Below are positions 1 to 11,488 of a stretch of 64,000 nt of DNA, piece after piece (the stretch's first letter is position 1; each line of letters starts with the position of its first letter). A program made the translations under genes and the position numbers. Origin of the DNA: Blasia pusilla (lineage: Eukaryota > Marchantiophyta > Marchantiopsida > Blasiales); assembly GCA_050084515.1 (NCBI GenBank), contig CM114271.1:3968001-4032000 (forward strand), given 5' to 3'. The notes beneath the pieces are model-generated. The model searched no databases. It worked only from the letters and a program-made list of their open reading frames with translations, and was not told the DNA's origin.

Positions 1-280
1 TCCGATCGATGAGTAGATGCAGTGGAAGATCGCGCACAACGGAACGATCGATCGAGCGAGCCAAAGCAGCACCACTCTCGCAGCCCAAGCCAGAGCAAGG
101 AGCGGCAGACGCGAAGGGCCCCCCAGCTCTAGAGCCGACAGCAGCTCAGGCAAACCCCCCTCGACACGCTCTGCCCTGTCTCCTTCGCTCCCCGCCCCCG
201 CCCCCGCTCCGCTCCGAGCCTCCCTTCCGCTCTTCACGGCCGTCGCCCGCAGAGTCTCGACTTCATCGGGCTCCCCACGG

Positions 281-453
281 CCGACCGCGGTTATCTACGA
301 CTCCGGGAACTGAGACCACTGGGTCGCGGTTTCTCCTCAGCTATACTGCCTGCGTCTTCCCGGAGGCCGACCGCGGTTATCTACGTCTCCGGTACCTGAC
401 ACCACTGGGTCGCGGTTTCTCCTCAGCTATACTGCCCGCGTCTTCCCGGAGGC
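281..453. repeat. Two-copy 86-bp tandem duplication
   Basis: The unit beginning CCGACCGCGGTTATCTACG at 281 recurs at 367. The unit end TCTTCCCGGAGGCCG recurs at 355 and 441, giving a period of exactly 86 bp. The copies differ at only a few bases, so the duplication is fairly recent or conserved. No coding role is visible. Confidence 0.9.
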
Positions 454-920
454 CGCCTCGGGGTTCACCGAGCCTGAGTGTCGCAGCGAATCCGCTGTCC
501 GAACCTCCACTATAGATGAACGCCCTCGACCGTGGTTTCGTTCAGCCCACTGCGGTGTGTGCAGAGGGTGATCATGGAGGAACTCCGGTTTAGCGCGGTA
601 GAGAAACGCGCAGTTCATCCAATCCGCTGTTAGCTGTGCCGATCACGGGCGACCCGCTCACTGCGGTCACAATCGTGGCTGAGCTAAGGGCCTCTCCGTA
701 CCGCGCCGTCCCACGTCTCGGCTTTCGTCTCTGTTCGTTCGGTCGTGTCGTGAAAGCTTTCGGACTGTGCGACCGTGGTGTTTGAAGCAGACGTCTTTGG
801 CGAAAGTCGTGGGCGCCTGGAACGTCGGCGTGGTCGACCGCTCCAAGATCATCACCGCGACGTTCGTCAATAGGCGCGGCGTCGCGCCTCGATGAATGTA
901 GTGTAGTGGTTTGATGCATC

Positions 921-958
921 AGGTCTCCGGTTGCATTTTGCCATGCAACCGGAGACCT
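921..958. repeat. Perfect 15-bp inverted repeat with 8-nt loop
   Basis: Arm 921-935 (AGGTCTCCGGTTGCA) is the exact reverse complement of 944-958, around an 8-base loop. It lies at the boundary between the GC-rich first kilobase and AT-rich DNA, so it may be the edge of a mobile element or a transcript hairpin. No target duplication was identified. Confidence 0.85.
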
Positions 959-1429
959 CAGATCCGCCATTTCATATGCCGTTTTTTGGTGTAGAAACTA
1001 CTAGGGCTCCTTTGATAGTTGGATAATCTATACTAAGTTCTGGGTTTGAAAAAGGGTTTATGAGAAGACTACTAGGAGAAACCAGGAGGAGAAAAGTTAC
1101 TCCACATGTTAGTGCATTAACATGGGGGAGTAATGAATTGGGGAGATGTGATGGCTTTACTACGGATTACCTCACATCTATATGACGGTAATAGGCAGTT
1201 GAGAAGTCCATATCCAACGGATGAAAAGACTACAAAATAACTTGCATTCCACAGCCTCTCCACTCATAATCGCCTACTAGTGACGAGGTGATAAGGTGCA
1301 CGACCGATGCATGGGTATAAATCCGCGTGTTTGTGTAGTACTACTAAATTCTTTATTTCAACCAAGTATTTTTGTATGCTGCATTTCGCGTGTAAGCACC
1401 TTCTTTGTTTGAATGTTCATTGCTTCCAA

Positions 1430-1745
1430 TCATAATGTGTATGGAACTTATTTTCCCTACCCTACATAGTGCTACATATAATTGACCATGAGATAATACA
1501 TGAGTAGCTTAATAAATTCTAATATTTTCTAGAGTTTGACCTTTAGACTTATTAATAGTCATAAAGTAGGAAGAATAGGAAATTGAAACCTACGTAAATC
1601 AAATGGCATACTAGAATCAAATGTGATCAATGGAATGGGTGGAATGAAAACTCGATCTCCAATATTCTTCACTGTGATGATTTTGGCATCTATGCAATGT
1701 CACATGAATCCACGAATTACTAATCTTGTCGCGATCCTCATAACC
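1430..1745 (-). pseudogene. Helitron PIF1-like helicase, C-terminal end
   Basis: Minus-strand translation gives TRLVIRGFM, then KIITVKNIGDRVFIP, then FPILP, and after a frameshift MTINKSQGQTLENI. The last is the late helicase motif typical of the PIF1 domain of plant Helitrons, here followed by a decayed SHGQLYVAL-type motif. At least two stops and one frameshift break it. It is separated from the rest of the helicase at 3672 onward by about 2 kb of unrelated repeat, and a portion of the helicase between the two pieces is missing. Confidence 0.8.
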
Positions 1746-3660
1746 AAACGAACACCAAGCGGAACTTTAGCAAGCTCAGGCCTGGATGGTTGCGCTTTGA
1801 AGAGGTCTCTTCGAGGAGTCACAAAGACAAAACGCACCAATAGAGTTTGTGCGTTTCATGCGTTTATGGTTGTGACCAGGAAACTTGTACCAAACGTGAA
1901 CCAAAACTTGAGAGGAGTTGAGTCTAGAAAGGTTGGTTGCCAAATAGGTGAGAACTGGATTTGGAACGCGACTAGTGTTTGGGGTTTTGACTGTGTTTTG
2001 GACCATAATGTTTAGTCCCGATATGCGTTTGGTACAAGCAAGATTTTCGCGACCCTCTTAACCAAATGAGCGCCAAGGGGAACATCCGAACTGTAGCGAG
2101 CTCATGCTAGGATGGTTTGCGCTTTGGAGTTAGAGAAACACAAGTGTGAGACGTAAGCACAGCGAGCGTTTCAAGTGTTTCATGTGTTTATGGTCGCGAC
2201 TAAGGAAAATGGAACCAAACGCGAACTGGACTTTAGGAAGATGAGTCTCGGAAGGAGACGTTGTCAAGGGTGAGGACCGCACTTTGGCGCGCGCTAGCGT
2301 TTCGAGTTTCCGAATGTACTTTTGACCATAAATTTTAGTCCTGAGATGCATTTTGGAACAAGTAAGGTAGCGTTGGAAATCTTGTGCATAACCGGTTCCA
2401 ACGCACTAAAGATCTTGGCAAACGCTTCAGCAGAAGCCGAGATATGGGCCAAAACCGACTATAAAGGGGAATCGGTTGAGAACCAAAAAAAGGGGCACGG
2501 GTGCTCCTTCCCAAAGGTAGGGGGGTCCCAGAGATCCCCATAAGTACTAGTAAGGGGAAGGTCTCCAAGGGTGATTGGGACTCGAACCCATTTTGGGCGC
2601 CATGGGGCGACTCAAGGGCACGGAACGGATCGGGAGTTTTGGCGTTGGGATTCAAAACCCAAACCAAGTCCAATAGAGTGGATTTCGGAGGTCCCTATTG
2701 GATTCCAACTCGTGACTCATTATTTTGAGTCTCGGTTGGGGGCTCATGCGAGGTCCATTGGATAGTTGGGACCACTAGGTGCGCAAATATTGTTTTAGGT
2801 TCTTGGACTAACCATAAAGTCTGTCCCAAGTCTCGGAAGACTTGCCCGTGTTGAGAACTTAAGAATGAGGGAAGGTTGAGTTTGATGAGATGCTGAGTCG
2901 AGGATTTGGTGGGTTGGAAGGTTGCTTGACCCAAAGCCAGACTAACGTGAGTGCGTTTGGGTGCACGTTTGCGATGAGAGCGTGTCCTACTGAACGTTAG
3001 CTTCAGCAACTCTAAGATTGACGTTCAAGAGAGTAGTTGCACGACAAAGGTGGAATTGAAAAGCTTATGCAAAGTTGATTCCAACACACTAGAGATCTCA
3101 ACAAAGGCACAGCAGAGGCTAAGAAACTTCCCAAAACCGACGGTTCTAGGAGTTGGGTTGAGGGCCAAAAAGAGGGGCTCGACTATCTTTTCCCCAAAGT
3201 TAGGGGGAGGGCAGGGATACCCAAAAATACCAATAAGGGGGAGTGTCCCCAAGGATGCTTGGAACATGAACCCCACTTTGGGATGCTATAGGGAGGCTTA
3301 AGGGCACGGAATGGAGCGGGAGTTTGGTGTTGGGACTCGGAACTCAAACCTCCAAAGGGAGTTGATTTCGAAAGCCACACTTTGATTCCAACCCTCTACT
3401 CATTTTAATGAGTCTCGGTTGAGGGACTAATCTGAGGTCCATTGGATGGCTGGGATTTCAAGGCGTGAAACGCCGTCCGAGGTCCCTAGACTGACCGAAA
3501 AGTCTGTCCCAAGTCTTGAGAGACTTGCCGATGTTGTAAAGCAAGAAACTATGAAGGTTGAGCTTGATGAGAGGCCGAGTCGAGAGCTCGGTGAGATGGA
3601 GCGTTGATTGACCTAGACTTGACTAACATGATAATTTGACTTGACACATAGTAGCTGGTT
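1746..3660. repeat. Noncoding repeat family, several diverged units
   Basis: Two or more diverged units lie head to tail. Diagnostic segments recur: AAGTCTGTCCCAAGTCTCGG followed by an ACTTGCC run near 2817 and 3499; a TTGAGTTTGATGAGATGC-like segment near 2876 and 3557; and the pair GGCACGGAACGGATCGGGAG / GGCACGGAATGGAGCGGGAG near 2618 and 3302. Open frames here are short, overlap on both strands and match nothing I recognise. The family sits inside the Helitron and reappears at 14.27-15.55 kb. It may be a noncoding retroelement or a satellite-like repeat. Confidence 0.7.
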
Positions 3661-3671
3661 CTTTCAAGGTT

Positions 3672-4221
3672 TTACCGGCTAGGGAGGGGAATAGGGAGGG
3701 CATGAGGACGCAACCCCTTGCATGCGCCCAAGTTTCTTGGGCACACATAATGTAGTAACCCTACTAAAAATCTATGACCTTCCAACCTTTGAACTCTCGT
3801 GTTTGTTGTTAACTTCATCACCTTAACATAAGACCATAGAGAATATCTCTTTACAGTAGCTTGGATGAGTTGTAGGCGATCCCAATGACGAACGACATAC
3901 AAGACTTGACGGAAGTCTCCACCAAATATGATCAATTTTCCACTTATTTTTATTTTTTGAAAATTCATCAGAGATCAATCCCATGATATCTTGTAAAGTG
4001 CGATTCACTACCTCGAATGCATGGCAATGAGTCATAGAAGCTTCGACCCATATAATGAGCATTACGAGACGTATTAAGCACATTGCATCATTATTGACCA
4101 TTAAACTATGGATGACATGTGAAACAAAACTATAACTTTTTCTACTTAGAGATATTACAAGAGTACCATACAATTGGATACTAGGTGCAAAAATGATACG
4201 TGTATTAAAATAAAAATTCAC
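3672..4221 (-). pseudogene. Helitron PIF1-like helicase, central part
   Basis: Two overlapping frames on the minus strand carry adjacent helicase blocks. The first has IIWVEASMTHCHAFEVVNRT, corresponding to the Walker B / DEAS block, with the consensus aspartate replaced by valine. The second has GGDFRQVLYVVRH and VKVMKLTTNTR, the GGDFRQ motif of PIF1 helicases. Separate frames imply a frameshift. The loss of the DEAS aspartate would abolish ATP hydrolysis. Confidence 0.82.
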
Positions 4222-4309
4222 ACATGTGGATATGAAATGTATGAAATGCTAACTTGCAAGTAGAGCTCTCATGAAGATTGATGGGAATCTTGTAGCGTGA
4301 ATGTATCAT

Positions 4310-4555
4310 TCATCCTCCGTACAAAAATAAGGCGGCTATCCCTGATGATGCCATTGCCGAAGAAATACCTCTTGCACTTCGCACACTTGCAAGCATAAGA
4401 TTGTGCCAAAATGGTTTTCTTGTTCCACTTGGACTATCAATAAAGAATATTTTTGGAGATGGCAAAGCATTATGGCAGATTACATCAAACTCATCATGGA
4501 TAGAATACCGAGTAACACGTTGGCCTTCATTCGAACTCGCTTCTCCCAATTTCAC
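4310..4555 (-). pseudogene. Helitron helicase, Walker A region
   Basis: The frame reads FFIDSPSGTRKPFWHNLMLA. In intact PIF1/Helitron helicases this position holds the nucleotide-binding loop of the type GGxGKT. Here the loop is SGTRKP, so the glycine and the threonine of the GKT core are lost. The downstream motif SARGISSAMASSGIAALFL matches the family closely. A degenerate stretch of about 700 bp separates it from the next recognisable block at 5285. Confidence 0.78.
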
Positions 4556-5284
4556 TAGTTCATATAATTATTCTATATCACATTATAGCCCTCGTTTCTC
4601 TAAATATGAATGTAAGTGGAGGTTTTCGAAGTTAGCTTAGGGCATATCTAGAAAATCAAACAATCTCTTTCCTTGATTTTGCACATAATAATGCACTTCC
4701 AACAATGCAATATTAATGATATCATCACCAATGGGAAAATTAGGAATTCTGCTTTTTTGCACCCTAAGAGCACCAAACATGTAGAATTCATGATTAGATT
4801 CCAAATAGAAGCTAGAATGAAGGAAGAATAAATGATGGAAAATTTTATATGGAAAAAATCTTACATGATGTCGCTCATATTAGATATCTTCTATGAGTGG
4901 AGCAAAAAATTGACTCCACCATATAGCATGAGTGTTGTAAATGAAAATAATTGCAAATAGATGGCAAAGTGAAGAGCCCGTATGGATTATAGAAGCTTTT
5001 TAAATCAGGAGAACACTTCCCTATCATCCTCAAGAAGTCCCCATTGGATAGCAACCTCTTTCAATATGGGACATAACACTCCATCCACATTCTCTAACAT
5101 TCGTATGAAGTTGCTACTAGAACATGATGGAGAAGTAATCTCAACCAATAGAATTCTCCTTCATCTGTGAATGAATGAAATGAATCAGCCTATCCCATTC
5201 TATAATACTTCCATAGACTAGAACGTGGCACATAAAAGTAGGACCCAATATGCGTAAGAAGGATGAAAACAAAGTCATGAGTAT

Positions 5285-5482
5285 TTATCTGGATCGGATG
5301 AATAAGGTATAAAGAACCAATAGGCTGGCCATAACCATTTTCTTTTGCACCCTATAAATCCAAGTCTTATTACTCCACTCAAAGTGTGAAGGAAAATCAA
5401 TATATAGATATTGTTGAGCAAAGTAGTCAATTAGATTTGTTGCAAACCATTGTGTTAGAGTCGTCTCTCTCTTTTGTTGCAA
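5285..5482 (-). pseudogene. Helitron helicase, N-terminal linker block
   Basis: The minus-strand frame contains LTQWFATNLIDYFAQQYLY and IDFPSHFEW, a conserved block between the Rep and helicase domains of plant Helitron proteins. It is flanked by degenerate sequence. The DNA from about 5.5 to 6.0 kb gives no clear protein match. Confidence 0.7.
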
Positions 5483-5998
5483 AACAATCTGAGAAGCATC
5501 AACATCATGGAAGTAAACTATTTATTGCTCTAGAAGATGAACTACCAATCATACAATGTGCATGTAGATTAAACTTGAAGAGTCGCCAACATGCCTTTGA
5601 AGAAGATACATAACTGCAAAATGAATTTCAAGTATTGAAGTATGATGGGTGAGTAGAAATGATGAAAAAAGATTAAGGTTAGAGGGAAATTAGTCATAGC
5701 AACCTCGCATCAAGATATGATATTATCTCATCGATAATGTCTATTGGTCTGGATGTAGCTGTATCTTTTGATAGTCCGAATGATACCACATCATATCCCT
5801 GATATGCATATGTATATAAGTATTTGACATCATAAACACTACTTGTGATCTCCAAATTTCTATGAAAATTAAGCTAGTTGCACAACATAGGATTGTAGGG
5901 CATCGTCCATCGGTTATCCAATAAATGGTCATACTTCTTTACCTTCCTTCATTCTCTCTCCTACAAAAAAAGCAAAACCAAATTGTAAAACGGTACTC

Positions 5999-6752
5999 TC
6001 ATACCTTGGTAGGTTGAAGTAAAAAATTAAGGCATGGAAAGAAAAGATAGTAGATTTGATAAATGAGATAACCATCTTCAGTCTCTATGGTGCTCGTAGC
6101 AAAAGTTTTTGGATAGCCTTTTGTACATTTTTTTGTTTCTTTACCCATACATGGTGCATTTTGATTTAACGGTCCACATGAATCCTGAATCATGCAATTC
6201 ACAATGGTAGAATAAAGCTTTGGATGGTTAGATTCATCAAGAATTTGTATTGATATGATATGGTCGTAATCAGAAGAGATTTGTGGTCTATCCTCCCTTC
6301 CTAAAACAATAACAACATACATATGCAATAGGCCCCTCTTGTGGAATTTCACCACATGAATGCATCCTACAACTCGACCCAATATGTGCTTGTTAAGAAT
6401 AAGTCGCAAAAACTCATCTTTGTACTTCTAAAAAACTCACACGACTAAAGTTGGTCGATCTACACTTGATTAACCGCATAATAGTGTTGATGTAATCTCC
6501 TCCCACTTAGAATTGCATGTCATGGTCAAAAAGTAGTTAGGCTTTCCCAAGTGTCTCGCAATTGCCATTGCATCTTGATACAATTGATGCATATGATGTG
6601 GAGCTCCGGTAAAAGAAGAGGTAAATACAATACGTTTCCCAATGCATGCTCGTGCTCTCCACATCATATCGATGGATGACATCCTCTACACCTTGATATA
6701 ATTCAGCCTTCAACTCCTTCTGATTTAAACGCACCCATGATAATTGTTGCAT
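5999..6752 (-). pseudogene. Helitron Rep (HUH endonuclease) domain
   Basis: Two frames cover the Rep region. The upstream one (6752-6470) has GAPHHMHQLYQDAMAIARHL and YFLTMTCNSKWEEIT, the Helitron-like N domain. The downstream one (6409-5999) has GRVVGCIHVVKFHKRGLLHMY, where the HUH metal-binding motif should end in HMH. The second histidine has become tyrosine. Downstream ETEDGYLIYQ is also family-typical. The domain would normally nick and rejoin DNA during rolling-circle transposition; the mutated motif and frameshifts make this copy inactive. Confidence 0.82.
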
Positions 6753-6972
6753 TTATACAGTGGCATAGAGATCCACCATATATTTTTTAGTAAATCGACC
6801 AAATCGAAGGATTCGGTTGTTATTATATGCTTCAATCCGTGTTTGAAGTCGAAAATGTGGAAATTGCAATGTCTTAACACTCTTCATCCTTGTTTCCTCA
6901 ACCATATTACTATCAACTCTCTCCTCTTCCATGTTATCATTTGACAATTTAGCATCTCCTACCTCCCCATGA

Positions 6973-7849
6973 TCAATACTTCTTGCAGATAGTGATGTTC
7001 AATTGCATTGCATTCTTCCCAAAGGGTATTCTTGGACGGGAACCTACCTCACCGTACACAAATAAAAATACAAAATTTAGTGGAATATATGCTTCATTTA
7101 GGTCGGATATACGCCTTACTCCTCCTCCATATAGTCGTACAATTATATCACGATGGTCAACGTGTTTACTTCCATCGGCCAACAAAATAACAACTACCTC
7201 AAAAGCAGTCGGTAAATTAGAACGCTTTGCATCGAGGCTTCTCTTACTTGCCTTCAGAATGATCTGCATATTAAGGTCACTTGCTTCATGTGCCATGTGA
7301 TGAAAAAATTTCATATGTGGATTGCAATTGTATAACATCTCTTGTTTCCGACATATCTCCGAGTTTATGATGACCACTGGTACGACTGAAACTCCTTTGT
7401 AATCGTAACTTCCTAAGATTAGTTTCTTGGAAGTTTAGACAGCTTGCAAGATTGAGTAGTGTATTTACTCTTATTCTCCTATCAATATTAGTCGGGGGAA
7501 AAATTGTATAAGCATTTGTTATATTGGCACTTTGTACTGGTAATGGAATTCCACAAACTATAGAAGGCATATGATGTACTATTGAGGTCATTTCATTCCC
7601 AGCAATACAAAGAGTGGAAACATCATCGCCGACTTTATGCAGAGGTACACATACTTGAGTAGAGGCAAGGGTAGGTCCTAGTGTTACATAAGTAGTTGGG
7701 CCACAGGTAGAAGCATTCTCGAAAAATTTCAGGGAGTGAAATGATGGTTGACTCAACTCTTGGCGAAGCATAAGTGGCAACTTGTAACACTTGTCATGTA
7801 GAATCTTTCCGAATAACTTTATTTTCTTCGGCTCTGAGATGAACTCCAT
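6973..7849 (-). pseudogene. Helitron transposase N-terminal region
   Basis: The frame at 7377-6973 contains MAHEASDLNMQIILKASKRS, VDHRDIIVRLYGGGVRRISD and LNEAYIPLNFVFLFVYGE, a strongly conserved stretch preceding the Rep domain in plant Helitrons. The overlapping frame 7849-7286 supplies more N-terminal sequence with a frameshift between them. No start codon can be assigned with confidence. Confidence 0.78.
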
Positions 7850-9600
7850 GATTTGCCTCTACCATAACTCCATCCTTGATCAAGGGTCGGAAATAAGATT
7901 AAAAAGAATAAAGTACTTTCATTTGGCTCTAATTATGATAATTGAAGTTAAGCAGCCTCACTATAAAAAAAAAAATTTGGGGATATTAAAAAATGACCTT
8001 ATGCACGAACTTCCATGATGTGGCATTTCAATATTTGAAATAGTTGGAATGGTTTTAGTTATTGAGGTAGAAATAGGTTGAACTTCATGTGTTTTCCTTC
8101 TTCTCTTGTATTCTCAATGGAAGGTCCTAATTTTTTCTTTGATAAGTGCCCTTTTATCAGCACGAATGGCCCGTTTTCAGTTTTGGGCTTCTCCATGTAG
8201 GATCTTCCAAAAGGCACGTATATCTAGGGGATTGGATGGAATCGAAAGTCTGAAACAACATATAATTGATGAAAACTGAGTGTATGATATTATGAAGTGC
8301 AAGCACATTCACATGTTCAAGGATCAAATATGGAATTAACTTACGTTAGATATGTTTCAATGAACATAAAGCTTTCCATGTTTGGTTGTTGGGCCATTCT
8401 TGCCCCACAACGGGCTCAACTTCTTTTTTGAGCCTCTGCACGAATCAACTTGTGGAAATCATGCAAATATGTATAATTCGTTGGATGAGGAAGTTTGCAC
8501 AAAATTTGTGGATAAGTACACGATTTAAAGACATCAACATTAGATTTCAAAGGCATTGCAGAAAATGATTGTGCTTACGTTGGAGAGGTTAGTTTCAATA
8601 TGCTTACTTGCGCCCCCCAAGTTGCGAAGAAATCGCTATATTTGTGATATTAGCAAGCGAACGTCTCTCCACATCTCCCAATATGCAATGACGACTCGCC
8701 ATCTACATAAGCCATGACATATATAATACATAGAATAAACTATGGTGAAAAAAAAAGAGGTTCAAAAATTAAAATTTGCTATTTGTAAGAAAGACTCGAC
8801 AAAAAGAAGTAGGAGAAATGATTTAAAGACGAAATACTTGAAGGGACAAAGGTAAAATTTCGAGGAAAATGGAAAAAAGGAAGGTAATAAAGGAAAAAAA
8901 GAAAATTTTCAATAAAATCAAAAGGAAAAAGCCAAACCTAGATCCTAGCCTAATGCGACACTTAATAAAATAATAAGTTCAATAAGAAAAAAAAGATTGA
9001 ATCTAAACCCTACCCTAACTCCTAACCTACCACGACCCTACAACAAAAAATTTTGTTGCAATCAATTAGCAATCAACGGCCCTGATAACAGGGCGCCATT
9101 TTGATGGACGGAAATTCATCCTAGGTGAACCTCGGTACGTAGGCAGAGTTGGCTGGTGAGGTGCCGCCACAGGTGCGCGTCACCACTTTCCCTTGCCCTA
9201 CCCCATTGCTCTCAGTTTCCTTCTCTCTACTCACTATCCTCTCACGGACTACCTCTCTTCCGCTCCCGCTCTCACTTTTCGTGCCTCTCCTCACTTTCGC
9301 CTTGCACATGTCCTCGCTTTCGCCCTTGCCACTTCCACTTTCTTGCATGCATCGACTTTACTTTTCTTCAGGGTTGATGGTGAGCTCGTGACAAGAGATG
9401 GAGGCACTTAATGACATGTGTGGATGTGCTCGTTAGCTATAAAGAGTGCGTGTATGGAGTTGAGGGGTTGGGATTGTCGGAAGCCGCAACCATCCATGCA
9501 TGTTGTACAACACAACATTTCTCTCTCCTCTCTATCCATGTTAACACTGCACTCCTCTCTCCTCTTTGTTCGTGCTCTCTTCCTGTCTGTCATGCCTGTG
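7850..9600. other. No gene recognised; AT-rich then CT-rich DNA
   Basis: From 7850 to about 9060 the sequence is AT-rich with poly-A-like runs. From 9150 to 9400 the plus strand is strongly pyrimidine-rich (CTCTC, CCTTGCC blocks), which opens three overlapping frames that look like compositional artefacts. The missing 5' end of the Helitron should lie somewhere here, but I could not identify it. Confidence 0.4.
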
Positions 9601-10470
9601 TACTTTGAGTAAGATTGAGAAGGAGTTGAATCAAAATGTGAGACATTTATAATGCCTCGATTGGAGCTATAGGTCGCTCAAAGAGATTGACTTCTGCTAG
9701 TCTAGTAGGGCTAGCTTGGACCGAGAGCCAACACTCTCTGCATCGTCCTTTTGTTGTCTCTTGCGCATGATTTGCTTCTCACTCGGTGAGGCGGCCTTGC
9801 AACATGGGGGTTTGTTTTTCTTTTTTGAAATTGATGTCTTTGAGTAGGATTGAGAAGGATCTCAAGATACATAAAATCGATGGTTGGATTGATCAAATTA
9901 TGGCTCAAAGAGATTGAGTATTGTTAATCTTGTTGCTAGTTTGACAAATTGCTGGGCTTTGCATCATTTGTCAATCACTTCTTTTTCTCCATGCATTGTC
10001 TCATCTCTCACTTCCTTGCATGGTCTCTTCATTGTCTCTTGCGCACGATCTACCTCTCACTTGATGAGGCGGCCTTGCAACAGAAGGGGTCTTTCCATGC
10101 CCTCTTTGTGCCAATTGTGCATGTGTTCTTTGAGTAGGATTGAGGAGGAGTTGTATTACAACGTGGGGCATTTTTTATGGTTGGGTTGGAGCTATAGGCC
10201 GCTCAAAGAGATTGACTCCTTTTTATCTCGCAGGGCTAGCCTGCACCAAGAGCCACCACTCTTTGTCCACCTCTCTTACTTCCCTGCATTGTCTCATCTC
10301 TTCCTTCCTTGCATAGTCTCTACGTTGTCTCTTGCGCATGATTTTCCTTTCACTCTGTGAGGCGGCCTTGCAACATAAGGGGAAGTTTTGTCAATGAAAT
10401 TGATGTCTTTGGCATACGAAAAGGATCTCAAGAGTACATAAAATCAATTCGGGTTGGAGTTGATCAAATT
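9600..10470. repeat. Three-unit tandem repeat, about 280-290 bp
   Basis: The anchor GAGGCGGCCTTGCAAC occurs at about 9788, 10066 and 10359, spacings of 278 and 293 bp. The anchor TTTGAGTAGGATTGAG recurs at about 9839 and 10130, with a variant at 9604. CTCAAAGAGATTGA recurs in every unit. The units are diverged and no coding function is apparent. Confidence 0.85.
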
Positions 10471-11488
10471 TGGGTCTGAGTCTGTTGAGTATGTAGCTTG
10501 TTGGTTTGCAGTTGCCTGGGCTTTGCATCATGTTTCCAATCACTTGGCAAGGATTTTTTCTCGGCAAATGAGATTCCTTCTGTGGGATTGGGATTCGATC
10601 TTATCTAAGAGGAAGTTTGAAAGTAATCTCGATAGCCTTAAATGCAAGCATGGAAACAATTGCAACCCGCATATTTGCAGCAAAGAAAAGTTTGAATGAA
10701 AATAATTTATGTTTAGGTAACATTGTGCATAAAAAATACATGCCTATTCTACTATGGCTACTATAGAGTAATGTTACCCTATCTGCTACATGAGTTGTGG
10801 TCACAACAAAACTTAAAACTTTAGTAGGATGCATTTACTCTTGTTTCGAGTTGTCTTTGTCACTTGAGAGATACAACTAGTGGCTCTAACTTTTGAGATA
10901 GGGCATCTATGTTGACACAATGAGCACTTGTGCTATGAAGTGCTTGTAAGGGATGGTGCACCACGTTTCTTATAAGATTTTGCTCATGCATGGCCTTGGT
11001 TTTCATGAGTGGATCTCCTCACTTGATACCGTGGGGACCTAACGTCCTCTTTAGCAACATCGTTGTGTATCACCAAGGCCTCAACCGGCTTTGGGAAATA
11101 CCCCTTGTCTGATTCATGTGACACACCTTCAATAGGGAGAGAGTCTCTCCGAGCATCTCTAAACACTGCACAGTCAAGAAGACTCAACTTTGTACCCCAA
11201 GCGGGTTCATTTCCGACTCTGACTTTTTCCAAGCGCTCAACTGAATATAATCATCTTGACAAATGGGTCACAATTTGGCACCGCCCACAGGCTGTGAATC
11301 TTCAATCTTGATACTATTTTTATTTTTTTGTAGTATCTTCATGTCTCGATACACTTTTGCCTTTAGCTTGACTAGATTTCATTGCATTTCTCCAAGTTTC
11401 CATGGTTTGTTTCAACTGGCTGAATTGCACTGCACTGTAGAATATCTTGCAGAATTCGGAGTAGAAGGACTATTTTTTAGTCGAAGTT
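10471..11488. other. No gene recognised
   Basis: Short open frames exist on both strands (for example 10984-11232 minus), but they have no recognisable motif. The stretch sits between two tandem-repeat blocks and is probably old transposon-derived DNA. Confidence 0.35.

Larger units (their letters stand above)
1..960. other. GC-rich stretch without a recognisable gene
   Basis: This stretch is distinctly richer in G and C than the flanking DNA and has several short open frames on both strands. None resembles a known protein, and the frames overlap one another, as expected by chance in GC-rich sequence. It contains an 86-bp tandem duplication and a perfect hairpin, listed separately. It could be the edge of a promoter or 5' untranslated region of a gene outside the window, or part of an unknown repeat. 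Confidence 0.4.
1277..8020 (-). mobile_element. Degenerate autonomous Helitron, interrupted by other repeats
   Basis: Pieces of a RepHel transposase lie in the correct order on the minus strand: N-terminal Helitron region at about 7.8-7.0 kb, Helitron-like Rep domain at about 6.75-6.0 kb, and PIF1-type helicase from 5.5 to 3.7 kb, with the helicase C-terminus displaced to 1.43-1.75 kb. The minus-strand 3' end fits Helitron rules: CTAG at 1280-1277 followed by host T, preceded by a subterminal GC-rich near-palindrome (TGCA...TGCA). The 5' TC end was not located, so the upper boundary is approximate. Stops, frameshifts and lost catalytic residues show the element is dead. Confidence 0.75.

Noticed and set aside
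9-515. A 168-codon open frame
   Set aside because: It lies in GC-rich DNA with overlapping frames on the same and opposite strand, has low-complexity Pro/Ser/Arg content, no domain, and spans a tandem duplication.
590-970. A 126-codon minus frame
   Set aside because: No recognisable motif; it runs through the hairpin at 921-958 and overlaps another frame.
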